A stretch of 64,000 nt of DNA from Solenopsis invicta (Eukaryota; Arthropoda; Insecta; Hymenoptera; Formicidae), in contig NC_052673.1 of assembly GCF_016802725.1 (NCBI RefSeq), positions 9,869,037 through 9,933,036 of the forward strand, in the 5' to 3' direction. The position numbers and the translations under genes were made by a program. Below, in pieces: positions 62,757 to 64,000 of this stretch. The notes below the pieces were generated by a model. That model had not been told where the DNA came from. It ran no database searches and saw only the letters and a list, made by a program, of their open reading frames with translations. Within the stretch, counting starts at the first letter, position 1; each line of letters begins with the position of its first letter.

Positions 62757-64000
62757 CCTTGGTAAACGGCGGAAAAAATAGCAATTATTGATCCGACGCA
62801 TCTACATTTCATAAAATTTTTTCGAAATTTTGAAAAAAAATAACATAAAGAAATTGATTTTTTAAAAACTAAATTAATTTGAATATCGAGATTTAGTTAA
62901 TTACTGATTCATTAAATTATAACTTTTATATGATTTATTGTCTTAATATTATGTTTAAATTCACAAAGTAATCTTTTTTTACGTTGTAACATAATGATTC
63001 TGGTATTTGCTTTGTAGTTTTCAACGATTTAATAATCGCAGTCCTTGTCACTCTCTCGATAGATGATGCTGCGAACCGCGAAAGGTCATGCTATAAATTT
63101 TCCATTTATTTATAAATATACGCTCATCAAGATGCTTATAAATTGCGGATGAGCATCATGGTATTCTAATAACTTGATAAAGATATCTGAATAAATAATT
63201 AGAGTGAAAACTTCGAAAGTGAATAGATGATTGAAATATTAAGATGATCTCTCGCTAAGAGCTTTATCTCGCGCCTTTCTAAATATTTTTACCCGTTCAA
63301 GAAAATCTCTTAAAAAATCGCGCACAATAAAACGTTGTTTGCGAAATACGGAATACGTTTGATGATTCAGCGACGTAACTGTAAATAATTCGCGTAACAA
63401 CGCGTTGACGTAATCATGCGATTCAGTAGATGCGCGGCGATCTGGAGTGCGCCAGATGACGGACAGTTCTCAGATGCGCCCGACGCATCTCTCTCACGAA
63501 ATCCGACGTTGGACCGTTCTCGACGAGATCGGAAGACGTTCGCGAGGTGCCGTCGTCGCAACCTGTTACCGGTGAGGTGTCGTCACTGTAAAGTGCCACA
63601 AATCGCTCGTTAAGCATCGTGATTACCGCTTTCCTTCGACAATGTACACACCAGCGTGGCTTGCGCAATAAATCTCTCCATCGCACGCCTGAGAGGTGCT
63701 GAGTAACCTTGAAGAGAGGCACCTTTGTGAGCGCATATGCTCGCGCGCGCGCGTACATAGCTGCATTTTCACCTATTCACGGTTTCGCGGCTTTCTCCGC
63801 GACCTGTTAGACCGTTTTTCCCCCCTCCCCCCCTCGCGGCCGCGGAATAGCCGAGGCGTTACGGGGGTGCTGATTAATTTGCGTGTGCCACGATAACTGC
63901 GAAGAAGCATATCGATCGCGTAGCTATCGAGCGACGCGGGAAAAAGCTCGTTAGCGAAACTTGGAATTTGATTTTGCGCGGAGATTATAACTCGACCCAT

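Overview
The window is animal nuclear DNA, most likely from an insect. A hymenopteran such as an ant is plausible, but that is inference. The evidence: one gene split by GT-AG introns; long AT-rich non-coding stretches alternating with CpG-rich patches; many (CT)n/(GA)n microsatellites; many short fold-back (MITE-like) repeats. Nothing prokaryotic is present: no operons, CRISPR array, rRNA or recognisable tRNA.

The only confident protein-coding locus is on the + strand. Six internal coding exons run from 44963 to 55162: 44963-46447, 47116-47290, 48276-48515, 49176-49415, 49665-49858 and a 46-nt microexon at 55117-55162. All splice phases agree, and together they encode 793 residues of an interior protein segment. 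It is polar, Ser/Arg/Asp-rich and apparently disordered, with two YDEP motifs, one YDDV motif, basic-Ser motifs and proline patches. I read it as an unidentified phospho-scaffold protein. The first and last coding exons were not found and are probably outside the window or too short to see.

Region by region: 1-44962 has no confident coding exon. It holds CpG-rich patches (about 6.75-7.6, 10.2-10.8, 22.1-22.7, 26.4-27.2, 27.7-28.1 and 34.0-35.5 kb) and many fold-back repeats. It also holds two weak minus-strand ORF candidates (30081-30431 and 24928-25254) and two weak candidate first exons (5671-5723 and about 27836-27972). The interval 44963-55162 is the exon cluster. Its introns carry a 67-bp tandem repeat and several hairpin elements. 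The interval 55163-64000 is non-coding as far as I can see, and ends with a MITE that has a second MITE inserted inside it.

The best second-look items are a long imperfect fold-back at about 43580-43994 just upstream of the gene, a 42-bp-arm near-loopless hairpin at 27365-27450, a 96% identical 99-bp TIR element at 14847-15519, a set of MITEs sharing CACTGAGAAAA-type ends, the nested insertion at 62271-62756, and the Nck-type YDEP motifs of the scaffold protein. I found no convincing new multi-gene system.
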